This document shows positions 1 through 8,208 of a stretch of DNA of 64,000 nt, piece by piece. A program made the position numbers and the translations under genes. The notes beneath the pieces are model-generated. The model was given only the letters and a program-made list of their open reading frames with translations. It was not told where the DNA came from and did not search any database. Source of the DNA: Cognatishimia activa (GTDB lineage: Bacteria > Pseudomonadota > Alphaproteobacteria > Rhodobacterales > Rhodobacteraceae). The stretch covers positions 2,330,501-2,394,500 of the forward strand of contig NZ_CP096147.1 in NCBI RefSeq assembly GCF_026016445.1, written 5' to 3'. Numbering within the stretch: the stretch's first letter is position 1; every line of letters begins with the position of its first letter.

Positions 1-271
1 ATTTTAGCGAAAATCCTGATCCAGATCGATATCCGCGGTGAAGCTGGTTGTTGTCTAACTCCATCTTAGTAACCGCTTGCATCTCGTCGCTTTGGTCTGT
101 CGGAATCAATGTCCTTACCAGGCGGTCAATTTACCATAATTCGAGCGCCACATTCTCGCCACAATCGACGGTTTAGTAGCACTTCTCATTGCTTCCGCAA
201 GATGTTGGATTTACCGACCGTTAAACAATTCCAAACTCCTTGAATCAAAGGGTTTATTTGAAATTGGCCCT
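1..271. other. Gene-free stretch before the first gene
   Basis: No reading frame with a credible start or family resemblance was seen on either strand here. It presumably holds the promoter of the D,D-carboxypeptidase gene that starts at 272. I could not pick out a convincing -35/-10 pair, a terminator or an RNA gene. Confidence 0.5.
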
Positions 272-1732
272 GTGTTAGCCTTTAGGAAAAGGTCAGCCAA
301 AAAATTGGCGGCAGAGGCAGTAAGGGCAAGTAACGTGAAGGTTCGGCAGAGCAGGCCGGCCCATTTTGGGCTATTTATCCTCTTAGCGTGTTTATTGACA
401 TGCGTGACCGCGTTCACCGCGGCGGCAGCGCCTTATGCTGCTATGGTCATCGACTCTCGCTCTGGCAAAGTTCTGCATTCTCGTAACGCCGATACACGCC
501 TGCACCCGGCCTCCCTGACTAAGATGATGACGCTCTATATCGCGTTTGAAGCTGTTCAGAACGGCGAATTGTCTATGGACACGAAGGTCCGCATCTCCAA
601 AGTTGCCGCTGCAGAGCCACCATCCAAACTCGGCTTGAAAGCGGGTCAGCGTATTGCCTTCCGATATCTCGTGCGCGCGGCAGCAGTAAAATCTGCCAAT
701 GATGCGGCCACCGCAATTGGTGAAGCCATTTCGGGTTCCGAAGCCGCCTTTGCCCGTCGCATGAACCGCACAGCGCGGGCTTTGGGTATGACACGCACAA
801 CTTTCAAAAATGCACACGGTTTGACCGAAAGCGGTCACATGTCGACTGCCCGTGACATGACCACGCTGGGCCGCCACGTGCTTTATGATTATCCGCAGTA
901 TTATAACCTCTTCTCTCGCCAATCGACCCATGCAGGTGTGAAGGAAGTGGCCAACACTAACCGTCGTTTCCTCAGCAACTACCGCGGCGCCGACGGCATC
1001 AAAACCGGGTACACCCGCGCCGCTGGCTTTAACCTTGTGGCATCTGCTGAGCGTGGCAACGAACGGATTATCGCAACTGTCTTTGGTGGCCGCTCCACCG
1101 CTTCGCGCAATGCAAAGGTGGCCGAATTGCTTGATCTTGGCTTCCGCCGCGCCCCAAGCCGCGTGGCGTTGAGAAAGCCAACCCGCCCTGCCTACGCAGG
1201 CAACGTAGGAACGTCTGGCGCACAGCCAGCCGCAAAGACCGTGCGTGTTGCGACAGCAGTGAAAAAGAGCCTGCGTCCTATTCTAAGGCCAACAACAAGC
1301 GCCCCTGCCCCGACAACAACAATTGCCGCGACAGATGGCATTAATGTCGAAATCGAAAACGCGCTAAAAGAAGCGCAAGCTAATACAGCCTCGCTCTTCC
1401 CGACATCGGTGAAGAAATCCGCGGCCCCTGCCCCGACACCTGTCATTGTCGAAGATCCGGAACCCCAAGTCGTCACCCGTTTGTCTACCTCTGGCGGGCG
1501 TCACTGGGGTATCAATGTTGGCCGGTACGGAAGCCGATATGCGGCTGAGAAAATGCTCCTGAAAACGGCGCTCGCTGAGATGAGTACACTTGATGGCTCA
1601 CTGCGAAAGGTTGTGAAATCCAAGCGCGGATTTGACGCCAACTTTATGGGGCTCACCCGAGACACTGCAGACTTAGCCTGTCGGCGCCTGCAAGCGCGCC
1701 AAGTGTCCTGCTTTATGATCGGGCCAAGTTAA
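272..1732 (+). CDS. D-alanyl-D-alanine carboxypeptidase (penicillin-binding protein 5/6 family) with C-terminal SPOR domain
   Basis: A serine D,D-carboxypeptidase that would trim the terminal D-Ala from peptidoglycan stem peptides in the periplasm. All three penicillin-binding motifs are visible: SLTK with Ser81 and Lys84, SAN at 141-143, and KTG at 244-246. A hydrophobic segment at about 32-53 ends in an Ala-rich stretch and should be the signal or anchor. After the catalytic domain comes a Pro/Ala/Thr-rich linker (about 290-400). Residues from about 405 to the end resemble a SPOR domain, which binds denuded glycan at division sites. The start is GTG with no clear Shine-Dalgarno sequence, so the N-terminus is uncertain; a shorter start would give a more usual signal peptide. 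The gene stands alone, with the Hint-domain gene 34 bp downstream on the same strand. Confidence 0.9.
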   Translation: MLAFRKRSAKKLAAEAVRASNVKVRQSRPAHFGLFILLACLLTCVTAFTAAAAPYAAMVIDSRSGKVLHSRNADTRLHPASLTKMMTLYIAFEAVQNGELSMDTKVRISKVAAAEPPSKLGLKAGQRIAFRYLVRAAAVKSANDAATAIGEAISGSEAAFARRMNRTARALGMTRTTFKNAHGLTESGHMSTARDMTTLGRHVLYDYPQYYNLFSRQSTHAGVKEVANTNRRFLSNYRGADGIKTGYTRAAGFNLVASAERGNERIIATVFGGRSTASRNAKVAELLDLGFRRAPSRVALRKPTRPAYAGNVGTSGAQPAAKTVRVATAVKKSLRPILRPTTSAPAPTTTIAATDGINVEIENALKEAQANTASLFPTSVKKSAAPAPTPVIVEDPEPQVVTRLSTSGGRHWGINVGRYGSRYAAEKMLLKTALAEMSTLDGSLRKVVKSKRGFDANFMGLTRDTADLACRRLQARQVSCFMIGPS

Positions 1733-1766
1733 CCCCCCGGTCATCTGACTGTGAAAGGATCAAGCT

Positions 1767-2804
1767 ATGCCAGATCCCTATTTTTCCGAAGTCAAATTCC
1801 TCGGTGCCGGCAACCAAGACTTTGTCGAAATCGCTCTTGATGCAGGCACTGACCCAAGCACGATTCAGCTGGTTGTCTATCATCCCAATGGGACCGTACG
1901 AACAACCAATGATCTCGATAGTCCGGACAGCTCTAATGCTGGCAAGGATATCTATTCGATCGATTCAGCTGGATCAGACACGTTCAATGGCGTCCATAAA
2001 AATGGAGCCATCGCCCTTGTTGAAAATGGTGTTGTTGTTCAATTCATCTCTTTTGAATCAACGCTCACGCCGAGCAATGGCCCTGCAGCGGGGATGACAT
2101 CCACTGCGCTTGGCGGAACCGCACAGGGTGAGTCACTCGAATCCACCGATGGTGGCGGAAGCTATGGAGTGAATACCGCCCCATCCAAGGGCACGATCCC
2201 GTGCTTTCTTGCTGGCACTCAGATTAAATCGGTTGGTGGTGAAACGGCTGTGGAAGACATCGTATCAGGCGATCAGTTGGAAACCAGAGATAACGGTTTG
2301 CAAACTGTGATCTGGGTCGGAAAGCGATGTTTGACTCTTGATGAATCCAGCGATCCGAAAACCAGACCAATTCGCATCCCCGCACAGGCGTTGGGGGCTG
2401 GCGCTCCGCACATCGATACATACATTTCGCCAAACCACAGAGTTCTGATCTCTGATCATCTTTGTCAACAGCTCTTCGGATCGCGAGAGGTTTTCATTGC
2501 CGCGAAATTCCTGCTTGGGCACCGCGGAATTGGTCACGCACCTGTGGCATTACCGATCTGGGTTCACCATGTGTTGTTTGAGCACCATGAAGTTATCACC
2601 GCTAATGGACTGCCAGCGGAAAGCCTCTTTCATGGTACCGTTGCTGCGGAAGGTTTCAGTTCTGAGGGTTCTGAAGTCCCAACTGGGTTAGAGGGATTTA
2701 CTCATCACGACTCCCCGGCCCGCAAAGTCCTGAAATCTGGCGAGGCCGCGCTCCTATTGCGTGAACTGGAAAAGCAGGAAACTTTCCATTTGATGGTCAG
2801 CTAA
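1767..2804 (+). CDS. Hint-domain (Hedgehog/intein type) protein, probably secreted
   Basis: A 345-residue protein with a Hint_2-type module. The module begins at about Thr143-Ile-Pro-Cys146 (PCFLAGTQI), has the GETAVEDIVSGDQ block and then SPNHRVLI with a conserved His at 224. In Hint domains the leading Cys and this His drive an N-to-S acyl shift and self-cleavage. Roseobacters carry many such proteins, often exported by type I systems. The first 100 residues (YFSEVKFLGAGNQDFVEIAL and on) recall a lamin-tail-like beta domain; that is my reading and is weak. There is no N-terminal signal peptide. The ATG has an AGGA element 8 bp upstream. The gene runs convergently into ccoS with 4 bp between stop codons. 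The cleavage product and partner are unknown. Confidence 0.75.
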   Translation: MPDPYFSEVKFLGAGNQDFVEIALDAGTDPSTIQLVVYHPNGTVRTTNDLDSPDSSNAGKDIYSIDSAGSDTFNGVHKNGAIALVENGVVVQFISFESTLTPSNGPAAGMTSTALGGTAQGESLESTDGGGSYGVNTAPSKGTIPCFLAGTQIKSVGGETAVEDIVSGDQLETRDNGLQTVIWVGKRCLTLDESSDPKTRPIRIPAQALGAGAPHIDTYISPNHRVLISDHLCQQLFGSREVFIAAKFLLGHRGIGHAPVALPIWVHHVLFEHHEVITANGLPAESLFHGTVAAEGFSSEGSEVPTGLEGFTHHDSPARKVLKSGEAALLLRELEKQETFHLMVS

Positions 2805-2808
2805 CCGC

Positions 2809-2967
2809 TTAGTCTTTCGGACGGTCGTCGTACTCGCCACTCAGGATGCGCTGCGCGTCTCCATCCGGGTCGTCATACTGTTCGCTGCGCAACGTATAAA
2901 GGAACCCCCAAAGCCCTAATCCTCCGAGGATAAGAGACACAGGAATAAGCAATCCGAGTACGGTCAT
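2809..2967 (-). CDS. ccoS: cbb3-type cytochrome oxidase assembly protein CcoS
   Basis: A 52-residue membrane protein reading MTVLGLLIPVSLILGG and on, with one N-terminal membrane helix (about 3-24). A short acidic tail follows (EQYDDPDGDAQRIL, then GEYDDRP). This pattern of helix, YDD and DDP is typical of CcoS, which is needed for cofactor insertion into the cbb3 oxidase. It lies 3 bp after the ccoI stop codon on the same strand, the expected last gene of ccoGHIS. It is too short for many gene finders and easily missed. Its stop codon lies 4 bp from that of the convergent Hint gene. Confidence 0.88.
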   Translation of the reverse strand: MTVLGLLIPVSLILGGLGLWGFLYTLRSEQYDDPDGDAQRILSGEYDDRPKD

Positions 2968-2970
2968 GGG

Positions 2971-5136
2971 TTACCTCAAACGTAGTGCGTTCAAACTGAC
3001 TGTAATTGAACTCGTCGACATTGCCAAAGCGGCAATCAAAGGTGTGGCAAGACCTGCGATCGCCAGGGGCACTGCTATGACATTATAGAGCGTGGCAATG
3101 CGGAAGTTTTCCCGAATACGTCGTCTTGCGCGGCGCGAGATCTCAAGCGCTTCTGCAATACATGACAGATCAGAGCCCAGTATCACGATATCTGACGCCA
3201 CACGGGCGGCATCTAGCGCGGAAGCCGGAGACATCGAGACATGAGCGGCCGCAAGTGCAACCGTATCGTTAAGCCCGTCACCAACCATCATGACTTTGCG
3301 ATTTTGCGCCGCGATATCTGAGATGTATTCGGCCTTGTCTTCTGGCAGCATGTCAGACTTCCAGTTCGAACAGCCAATATCTGCAGCCACTGTCTGGACA
3401 GCACCCTCGCTATCACCTGATAGTATGTGCACTTCGATGCCTTGGCTTTGAAGGATCGAAACCGCTTCTTTGGCCCCCGCCCTCAAATCGTCTTCAAATC
3501 GAATTGCAACCGGTTTGGCCAAGCCCAAGTTCAGATATACTGCACTGCCCTCTACAGGGATGGCGTCTACCCATTCCGCACGCCCTAAACGGACGGATTT
3601 ACCATTCCAGACACCTTGAACACCAAATCCCGGAATTTCTTCGATTTCGGACACATCGGCAGTTTCCAATCCATCTCCGATTGCCACAATCGCCTGGCTG
3701 AGCGGATGCGCCGAGCCTGCCGCCAATGCTAGAGCGACGCTGGCCGCCTCGGCATTCAATTCATCCCAGTTTTGCACAACCGGCGTACCTTTGGTCAGCG
3801 TCCCAGTTTTATCAAACACCACGGTATCGACCTCTGCGAGCCGTTCCAGTGCTGTAGCATGTTTGACAAGCAAGCCCATCTTGAAGAGGCGGCCACTGGC
3901 GGCTGTAGTTACAGCTGGCACAGCCAAACCCAATGCACAGGGACAGGTGATGATCAAAACCGCCGCAGCAATGTTAAGGGCGGTGCGCATATCAAACGTG
4001 TAAAGATACCACCCCACAAATGCCAAAGCAGATAGAATATGCACACCAGGTGCGTATAGTTTGGCGGCACTATCGGCCAAAGAAGTGTAGCGGGATCGTC
4101 CACTCTCTGCGATGGCCACCAAATCGGCCATTCGATGCAGGCTCGTATCGCGCCCAACTGCGTTAGCACGTATGACCAGCGGACCGGTTAAATTGACCTC
4201 CCCAGCGCTGACAACAAAGCCTTCTTCGACAAAGACAGGGGCTGTCTCACCTGTCAGCAATGAGCGATCAAGCTCTGATCGGCCTTCTACAATTTCACCA
4301 TCAACCGGCATCCGCCCGCCCGGACGCACAAGAATCAGATCGCCAATCGCAAGATCAGCCAAAGCCACAACTTCTTCAGAACCCGCTCTTAGCCGTGTCG
4401 CCCTCGGCACTTCGAGCGCCGCAAGCTCTTCTGCTGCAGATCGCGCAACGGCTCGGGTCCGGTGATCCAGATAGCGACCTGCCAAAAGGAAGAACACAAG
4501 CGTGAGCGCCGCATCAAAATAGGCATGATGACCAGACAGCATCGTCTCCCACAATGACGTGACCAGCGCCAGGGCGATGGCCAGCACAATCGGCACATCC
4601 ATATTCAGACGCCGTGCCTTTAGAGCCGACCACGCGCTTACAAAGAAAGGTTTTCCCGTAAATGCAATAGCTGGCAGGGCGATGGCCGCTGATATCCAGT
4701 GGAATAGATCGCGGGTTGCGCTATCTGCACCTGACCAAACAGAGACGGACAGAAGCATAACGTTCATCGTCGCAAAGCCGGCAAGCCCGACACGCATCAG
4801 AAGATCACGACCTGCCTTATCAGAGGCTGTAGCGCTCAGGGTCCCGGCATCCAACTCATGTGCCTCATAGCCTATGGCTTCCAAAGCACCAATAAGTTGG
4901 CTCGCATCAAGCTCTGCATCCGCCTCTACGGTCGCACGTTTAAGCGTTAGATTAACCCTTGCGGATTGCACACCCTCTTGAGCCTCAAGCGCGCGCTCTA
5001 CGGTGGCAATGCAAGCCCCGCAATGCACGCCCGGAACGCTCAGCGCAATCTGCGCGTCTGTCGCGAGCTCCAGATCAGCAACAGCTTCAGCTGCAGGAAG
5101 AGCATCACAAGCTGGGCATGCAGAGACCATTGTCAT
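2971..5136 (-). CDS. ccoI: Copper-exporting P1B-type ATPase CcoI (FixI)
   Basis: A P1B-type ATPase of 721 residues that supplies copper for maturation of the CuB centre of cbb3 oxidase. A heavy-metal-associated domain at about 30-95 carries the CGAC metal motif (Cys39, Cys42), and an extra CPAC pair sits at residues 7-10. Eight hydrophobic segments are expected. The membrane metal motif CPC is at 398-400, the phosphorylated Asp is in DKTGT at 442, and the hinge MVGDGLND lies near 640. The gene is in ccoGHIS, 3 bp after ccoH and 3 bp before ccoS, so translation is probably coupled. Another copper ATPase class such as CopA is possible on domains alone, but the neighbours settle it. Confidence 0.95.
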   Translation of the reverse strand: MTMVSACPACDALPAAEAVADLELATDAQIALSVPGVHCGACIATVERALEAQEGVQSARVNLTLKRATVEADAELDASQLIGALEAIGYEAHELDAGTLSATASDKAGRDLLMRVGLAGFATMNVMLLSVSVWSGADSATRDLFHWISAAIALPAIAFTGKPFFVSAWSALKARRLNMDVPIVLAIALALVTSLWETMLSGHHAYFDAALTLVFFLLAGRYLDHRTRAVARSAAEELAALEVPRATRLRAGSEEVVALADLAIGDLILVRPGGRMPVDGEIVEGRSELDRSLLTGETAPVFVEEGFVVSAGEVNLTGPLVIRANAVGRDTSLHRMADLVAIAESGRSRYTSLADSAAKLYAPGVHILSALAFVGWYLYTFDMRTALNIAAAVLIITCPCALGLAVPAVTTAASGRLFKMGLLVKHATALERLAEVDTVVFDKTGTLTKGTPVVQNWDELNAEAASVALALAAGSAHPLSQAIVAIGDGLETADVSEIEEIPGFGVQGVWNGKSVRLGRAEWVDAIPVEGSAVYLNLGLAKPVAIRFEDDLRAGAKEAVSILQSQGIEVHILSGDSEGAVQTVAADIGCSNWKSDMLPEDKAEYISDIAAQNRKVMMVGDGLNDTVALAAAHVSMSPASALDAARVASDIVILGSDLSCIAEALEISRRARRRIRENFRIATLYNVIAVPLAIAGLATPLIAALAMSTSSITVSLNALRLR

Positions 5137-5139
5137 CGT

Positions 5140-5601
5140 TTAGTGTTCCACCCGCAAAATAACACGCTGCTCAAAAGCGGTGCCGTCGAATGCTTCCGCT
5201 TTCATACGGATATTCCAGTTGCCATCTCCCAGTTCAGCAGGGGCCACATAGGCGCGGCCGTCAAACTGAAAATCCGGAGTTAGGTCATCTTTGACATGCG
5301 TCGCGCGTCCAAGCACAGCATCAAGAGATTTAACGGCAACTGGTGCACCATTTGCATCTTTGATTGAGAGGATCACCAATCCGCCAGTGGCCTTAGCAGA
5401 AACGTCCCACCCTAGGGCTTCCTGACTGGCCTTGCGATCGTCAAAAGTCTGGCTGGCAACATATGAGTTTTTCACTTCAAGCCCAGGGAATGTCTTCACT
5501 GCACTGAAAGCCAGAACCAGATTCACTGAGATGATTACAGCAAAGGCACCGACAAATATCATCGCTGCATGGCGACCGGTAAATCGTTTTTCGCGCGTCA
5601 T
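5140..5601 (-). CDS. ccoH: FixH/CcoH family oxidase assembly protein
   Basis: A 153-residue membrane protein of the FixH family, required for stable assembly of cbb3 oxidase and thought to act with CcoI. One hydrophobic helix near the N-terminus (about 12-32) is followed by a periplasmic beta-rich domain containing the family-like block ending in GDGNWNIRMKA. It starts 2 bp after the ccoG stop codon and ends 3 bp before ccoI, in the usual G-H-I-S order. Nothing looks truncated. FixH proteins diverge strongly in sequence, so the call rests on length, topology and neighbours as well as motif resemblance. Confidence 0.9.
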   Translation of the reverse strand: MTREKRFTGRHAAMIFVGAFAVIISVNLVLAFSAVKTFPGLEVKNSYVASQTFDDRKASQEALGWDVSAKATGGLVILSIKDANGAPVAVKSLDAVLGRATHVKDDLTPDFQFDGRAYVAPAELGDGNWNIRMKAEAFDGTAFEQRVILRVEH

Positions 5602-5603
5602 CG

Positions 5604-7037
5604 TTATTCCCCTTTCCCGTGAAATACAGTGTCTTTGTGCACCCGCTCTCCGCTTTGGGTATCTTCAACCCAGAAGCGTAGATCGCTCAGCGCACCATCC
5701 GCAGCGCCAGATCCTTTGGGTGCCACCACATAGACTCGCTGTAGACGCATCGCGTCTGCTGGAACCGTCACAGCTTCGCCTTCCTGGCCTTCAAGGATCA
5801 CCTGCATATCAGCCTCCCCTTTAATCGTGACGGCAAACGGGCGCTCTTCACCGTGTTTGTTCCGCAACCTCAGCTCGTAAGTGTTGCGGATGTCACCATT
5901 GGAGAGTGTTACGAAGGTTGGGTTGCGAACGGGCGCAACAGTTACGTCAATATCGGAGCGCATGAACAGCGCCACAACCAAAAGCACACCAACCAAAGAC
6001 CACAGACCTGTATAAACCATCGTACGCAGGCGCAGGATGTGCTTCCAAACACGGCGAGGCGCTTGACCTGCACGTTCCAATGGTTCGTCGCTGATTGCCA
6101 TGTAATCGATCAACCCACGTGGTTTTCCGATTTTGTCCATAATGTCATCGCAAGCATCGATGCACAGCGCGCAGGTGATACATTCCATCTGCTGACCATC
6201 GCGGATATCAATCCCCATCGGGCACACTGTCACGCAGGCCATGCAGTCAATACAATCGCCCTGAGGATCTTCGGTTTGCACAGCTTTCTTAAGCTTGCCA
6301 CGAGGCTCCCCACGCCAGTCACGGTACCCGACAGTCAACGTGTCTTCATCCATCATCGCCGCCTGAATACGCGGCCATGGGCAGGCGTAGATACAGATCT
6401 GCTCACGCGCATAACCACCGAAGAAGAAGGTCGTCGCAGTCAAAAGCGCCATCGTGGTATAGGCAATCGGATGCGCTTGCCCGGTGACCAAATCCACCAT
6501 CAGGGTTGGCGCGTCAGCAAAGTAGAAGACCCAAGCCCCGCCTGTCGCCAAACCGATTAATAGCCAGGCGATGATCTTGGTCACTCTCAACCGCAGCTTT
6601 CTGAAGTCCCATTTCTTCTGGCGATGCAAACGCAGTCGGGCGTTGCGATCGCCTTCGATCCAACGCTCCACGAGAATAAAGAGATCTGTCCAGACGGTCT
6701 GCGGGCAGGCATAGCCGCACCAAACGCGCCCAAGCGCTGACGTGAACAGGAAGAGCCCAAGCCCAGCCATAATCAATAGGCCAGCAATGAAATAAAATTC
6801 ATGCGGCCAAATCTCGATCCAGAAAAAGAAGAAACGACGGTTGGCCATGTCGACCAAAACTGCCTGGTCCGGCAAAGCCGGTCCTCGGTCCCAACGGATC
6901 CACGGGACGAGGTAGTAAATCCCAAGGGTCACCGCCATGATCCACCATTTGAGGGTTCTGAATTTGCCGGAAACACGCTTCGGGAAGACCGGTTCGCGTG
7001 CGGCATAGAGGCTTTGGGAGGAATCGCTGTTACTCAA
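5604..7037 (-). CDS. ccoG: Cytochrome c oxidase accessory protein CcoG (FixG/RdxA type), TTG start
   Basis: A membrane iron-sulfur protein of 477 residues. CcoG proteins reduce Cu(II) for loading of cbb3 oxidase. Visible parts are: membrane helices at about 32-48, 82-102, 155-175 and 193-210; a CGYACP motif at 107-112; two ferredoxin-type [4Fe-4S] motifs (CIDCMACVTVCP at 262-273, CITCALCIDAC at 286-296); one more helix near 340-360; and a C-terminal immunoglobulin-like domain. No ATG or GTG is available in frame; the first usable start is TTG at 7037, which places the conserved YAAREPVFPKRVSG block right at the N-terminus as in relatives. An FNR box lies about 300 bp upstream. First gene of ccoGHIS. 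Confidence 0.93.
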   Translation of the reverse strand: MSNSDSSQSLYAAREPVFPKRVSGKFRTLKWWIMAVTLGIYYLVPWIRWDRGPALPDQAVLVDMANRRFFFFWIEIWPHEFYFIAGLLIMAGLGLFLFTSALGRVWCGYACPQTVWTDLFILVERWIEGDRNARLRLHRQKKWDFRKLRLRVTKIIAWLLIGLATGGAWVFYFADAPTLMVDLVTGQAHPIAYTTMALLTATTFFFGGYAREQICIYACPWPRIQAAMMDEDTLTVGYRDWRGEPRGKLKKAVQTEDPQGDCIDCMACVTVCPMGIDIRDGQQMECITCALCIDACDDIMDKIGKPRGLIDYMAISDEPLERAGQAPRRVWKHILRLRTMVYTGLWSLVGVLLVVALFMRSDIDVTVAPVRNPTFVTLSNGDIRNTYELRLRNKHGEERPFAVTIKGEADMQVILEGQEGEAVTVPADAMRLQRVYVVAPKGSGAADGALSDLRFWVEDTQSGERVHKDTVFHGKGE

Positions 7038-7403
7038 GGACGTGGCTCGCTCTGCAAATTGGCTGCCTCGTTTTCGCAGGCGCGAGCCTTGCAGACTTTG
7101 ACCAAGATCAAATTCTGAGTTTTGGACGCACCTTTTCCAAGAAAACTGGTTTTGGCTGGTTTTGATATAGAGTTTTGGGGAGAGTTCGGTGCCGGGCCCT
7201 CAGGAAACGCGCGAACAGGACGAGAGTCCGGCACCATTTGCCCACGCTCCTCAAGGTGGACAACTGTCAGCGAAATGATCGTTTGTGGGAGGACCATTTC
7301 GCCGTTGATGTTAGATTCGCAGATTCGGGCGTGATTTGCCTTGATGCAGATCAATCAGCCAATTTTGGGCGACAAATATTCGCCAAACGCTGAGTGCACT
7401 GAG
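7038..7403. other. Intergenic region upstream of ccoG
   Basis: This 366-bp gap between the CAP-domain gene and ccoG holds one perfect FNR box (7341-7354). Downstream of it is about 270 bp of apparent ccoG leader. An open frame on the minus strand runs 7354-7034 and ends at the ccoG start, but it begins inside the FNR box, lacks a Shine-Dalgarno sequence and resembles nothing I know. I therefore do not call it a gene. Confidence 0.5.
7341..7354. promoter_or_regulatory. FNR/FnrL box upstream of ccoG
   Basis: The sequence TTGATGCAGATCAA matches the FNR consensus TTGAT-N4-ATCAA at every fixed position. A class II FNR promoter firing leftwards would start near 7306, giving a leader of about 270 nt before ccoG. 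The nearest rightward gene starts at 8209, so ccoGHIS is the likely target. Confidence 0.85.
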
Positions 7404-7964
7404 TTACTGTTCAGACGCCAGCACAAGAACCCAATAGGTATTTGATCCACTCCCGGCTTTGGCCAAGGCAAAATCTTCGAAATTGGGGTTGATGTTGTTG
7501 GCGTGGTGACCGGGCGAGTTCGTCCAGGCGGTCATAACGGCCTCTTCAGACTGCTGACCACGTGCGATGTTTTCGCCATAGGTCCGCCAGTTGTAGCCGG
7601 CCGCAGTAATGCGATCCCCAGGAGACGATCCGTTTAAACCCGTATGACTGAAATAGTTATTGGCCCGCATATCGTCCGCATGACCCTGAGCGGCGTTTGC
7701 CAATCGGGCATCAAAGGCAACGTTGCCAGCGCCGTTTGTAAGACGCACATCATTCAGAAGCGTAGCAAAGGACGCGTTGTTGGCCCCTCCCCCAGTTGGC
7801 GGTGGTGTTGAGCCTCCGGATGATGGTGGCGAGGTTGAAGGCGGCATTGTCGCAGCCGGCGGCGCCGTTGTGCTTGTTGGTAATACAGATGAACCGCCAC
7901 CTGTTGTTGCGCCACCGCATGCGGAAAGCGCCGAAACTGCCAAAATCGGGATGAACCACTTCAT
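7404..7964 (-). CDS. CAP-domain (SCP/PR-1-like) lipoprotein
   Basis: A 186-residue lipoprotein. The signal peptide MKWFIPILAVSALSAC ends in a lipobox (L-S-A-C, lipidated Cys16). A low-complexity Gly/Ser/Thr/Pro spacer follows (about 17-62), then a bacterial CAP domain (about 65-186) with the blocks GHADDM, NYFSH, GENIA and SPGHHANN. Bacterial CAP proteins are extracytoplasmic; their biochemical role is mostly unknown. The start at 7964 is chosen over longer frames because it puts an AGGAG 6 bp upstream and gives a textbook lipoprotein signal. It is transcribed divergently from the outer-membrane barrel gene at 8209 and interrupts the cco locus. The long spacer would suit surface display. Confidence 0.88.
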   Translation of the reverse strand: MKWFIPILAVSALSACGGATTGGGSSVLPTSTTAPPAATMPPSTSPPSSGGSTPPPTGGGANNASFATLLNDVRLTNGAGNVAFDARLANAAQGHADDMRANNYFSHTGLNGSSPGDRITAAGYNWRTYGENIARGQQSEEAVMTAWTNSPGHHANNINPNFEDFALAKAGSGSNTYWVLVLASEQ

Positions 7965-8208
7965 AGTCTGCTCCTTGCCTATAGCCGAGGATGTAGGTTG
8001 CAGGGTCACTCTCTGTACAGGAGGACAAGAATTGGGACGCCAGAAAGGCAACATAATGCTGAAAATGCTATCAACCGTCGGCAAGTCCCCGCGCGATTGA
8101 AGCAACCGGCGATCTTTAGCGCATCATGGGCGGCAGATTGCTTGTTTTATTGCCTTTCCCGCCTCCGGATTGCGTTGACAATCCGCTCGAACATATGTCC
8201 CCGGCGAC

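Noticed and set aside
7034..7354. A 106-codon minus-strand frame ending at the ccoG start
   Set aside because: It begins inside the FNR box and upstream of the expected transcription start, and shows no ribosome site or domain; treated as leader.
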